From NCBI GenBank assembly GCA_029207755.1, contig JARCOQ010000005.1, forward strand, positions 49,007,563-49,071,562: a stretch of DNA of 64,000 nucleotides, written 5' to 3'. The position numbers and the translations under genes were made by a program. This document shows positions 63,589-64,000 of the stretch, piece after piece. Every line of letters starts with the position of its first letter. Position 1 is the first letter of the stretch. Source of the DNA: Chamaea fasciata. Its lineage: Eukaryota > Chordata > Aves > Passeriformes > Sylviidae. The notes under the pieces were generated by a model, which was not told the DNA's origin, did no database searches, and saw only the letters and a list, made by a program, of their open reading frames with translations.

Positions 63589-64000
63589 GTAGTGGGTGCT
63601 TTGACCCTCTCTGGGGATGAGGATCTCCAGGGGTCCCCTTCTAGGGGCAGGGCAAAGGAAGAGCTCCAGAAGCAGAAGCCCTGTTGCAGGCAAAGCTGGT
63701 GTTGCCCTGGGCTAAGCTGTGGGAAAAACCGGTGGTTACAATGAACCCTTCACCACTTGAGTTTACCTGTCAGGTTCTCCAGGTGTTCTTGTCCTTCCCT
63801 GCACAGCCTGAAGGCAAATAGTGGTGAAACAAAGGGTGTTAACTAGTGCATTTGAGTGTATGTTGCTTGCAGGGATGAGATCTTCCTGGTGGCTGTGGCA
63901 GTAGTGGTAGACTACATAGGGATAAGCAAAAGTGTGTGAGGTTTCCCTTGTGCATTCCCTCCCAGCAGGACGCAGCATCACGGGTGACAAGCAGACAAGT
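63589..64000 (+). other. NAGA: NAGA intron, cut by the window edge
   Basis: It begins GTAGTGGG after ATG G (phase 1). The next exon, expected to start with a GNxGLSLEQ-like sequence, is not reached. Confidence 0.7.

Overview
The window is vertebrate nuclear DNA, most likely from a bird and probably a songbird. The genes have GT-AG introns, polyadenylation signals and CpG-island promoters, and their products align along their length with known vertebrate proteins. The repeats are avian: three CR1 LINE fragments, all on the minus strand, and one solo LTR of a kind I associate with passerine endogenous retroviruses. The species cannot be fixed by reading alone. The gene order TCF20 - CYP2D - NDUFA6 - SMDT1 - PHETA2 - NAGA is that of human 22q13.2 read in reverse, so this is a conserved syntenic block.

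Layout. Bases 1-13645 hold the 3' end of TCF20 (+): an intron, the last ADD/PHD exon (5391-5440), the exon with the stop (8374-8501) and a non-coding 3' UTR exon (12295 to about 13645). Bases 13650-37600 are a 24 kb gene-poor, AT-rich interval. It contains CR1 fragments, a solo LTR, an unusual inverted array of about 177-bp repeats, a CpG-richer block near 31.2-31.6 kb and one unassigned exon-like segment (34657-34752). A nine-exon CYP2D cytochrome P450 (+) fills 37642-46329. NDUFA6 (+, complex I) follows at 47890-49642. SMDT1/EMRE (-, mitochondrial calcium uniporter regulator) lies at 53295-54056, tail to tail with NDUFA6. PHETA2 (-, endosomal OCRL-binding adaptor) is at 58349-59167 with a likely non-coding first exon near 60776. 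NAGA (+, lysosomal alpha-N-acetylgalactosaminidase) starts at 61363 and runs off the right edge after five exons. PHETA2 and NAGA are head to head across one CpG island.

Functionally this is a housekeeping neighbourhood: a chromatin-associated regulator, an ER drug/alkaloid oxidase, two mitochondrial inner-membrane proteins, an endosome-recycling adaptor and a lysosomal glycosidase. They share promoters or spacing rather than a pathway. No tRNA, rRNA, CRISPR or prokaryotic system was seen. The best leads for new biology are the two layers of alternative splicing at the TCF20 C terminus, the inverted 177-bp array, the orphan exon, and a short SMDT1-like coding patch 1.5 kb upstream of SMDT1.
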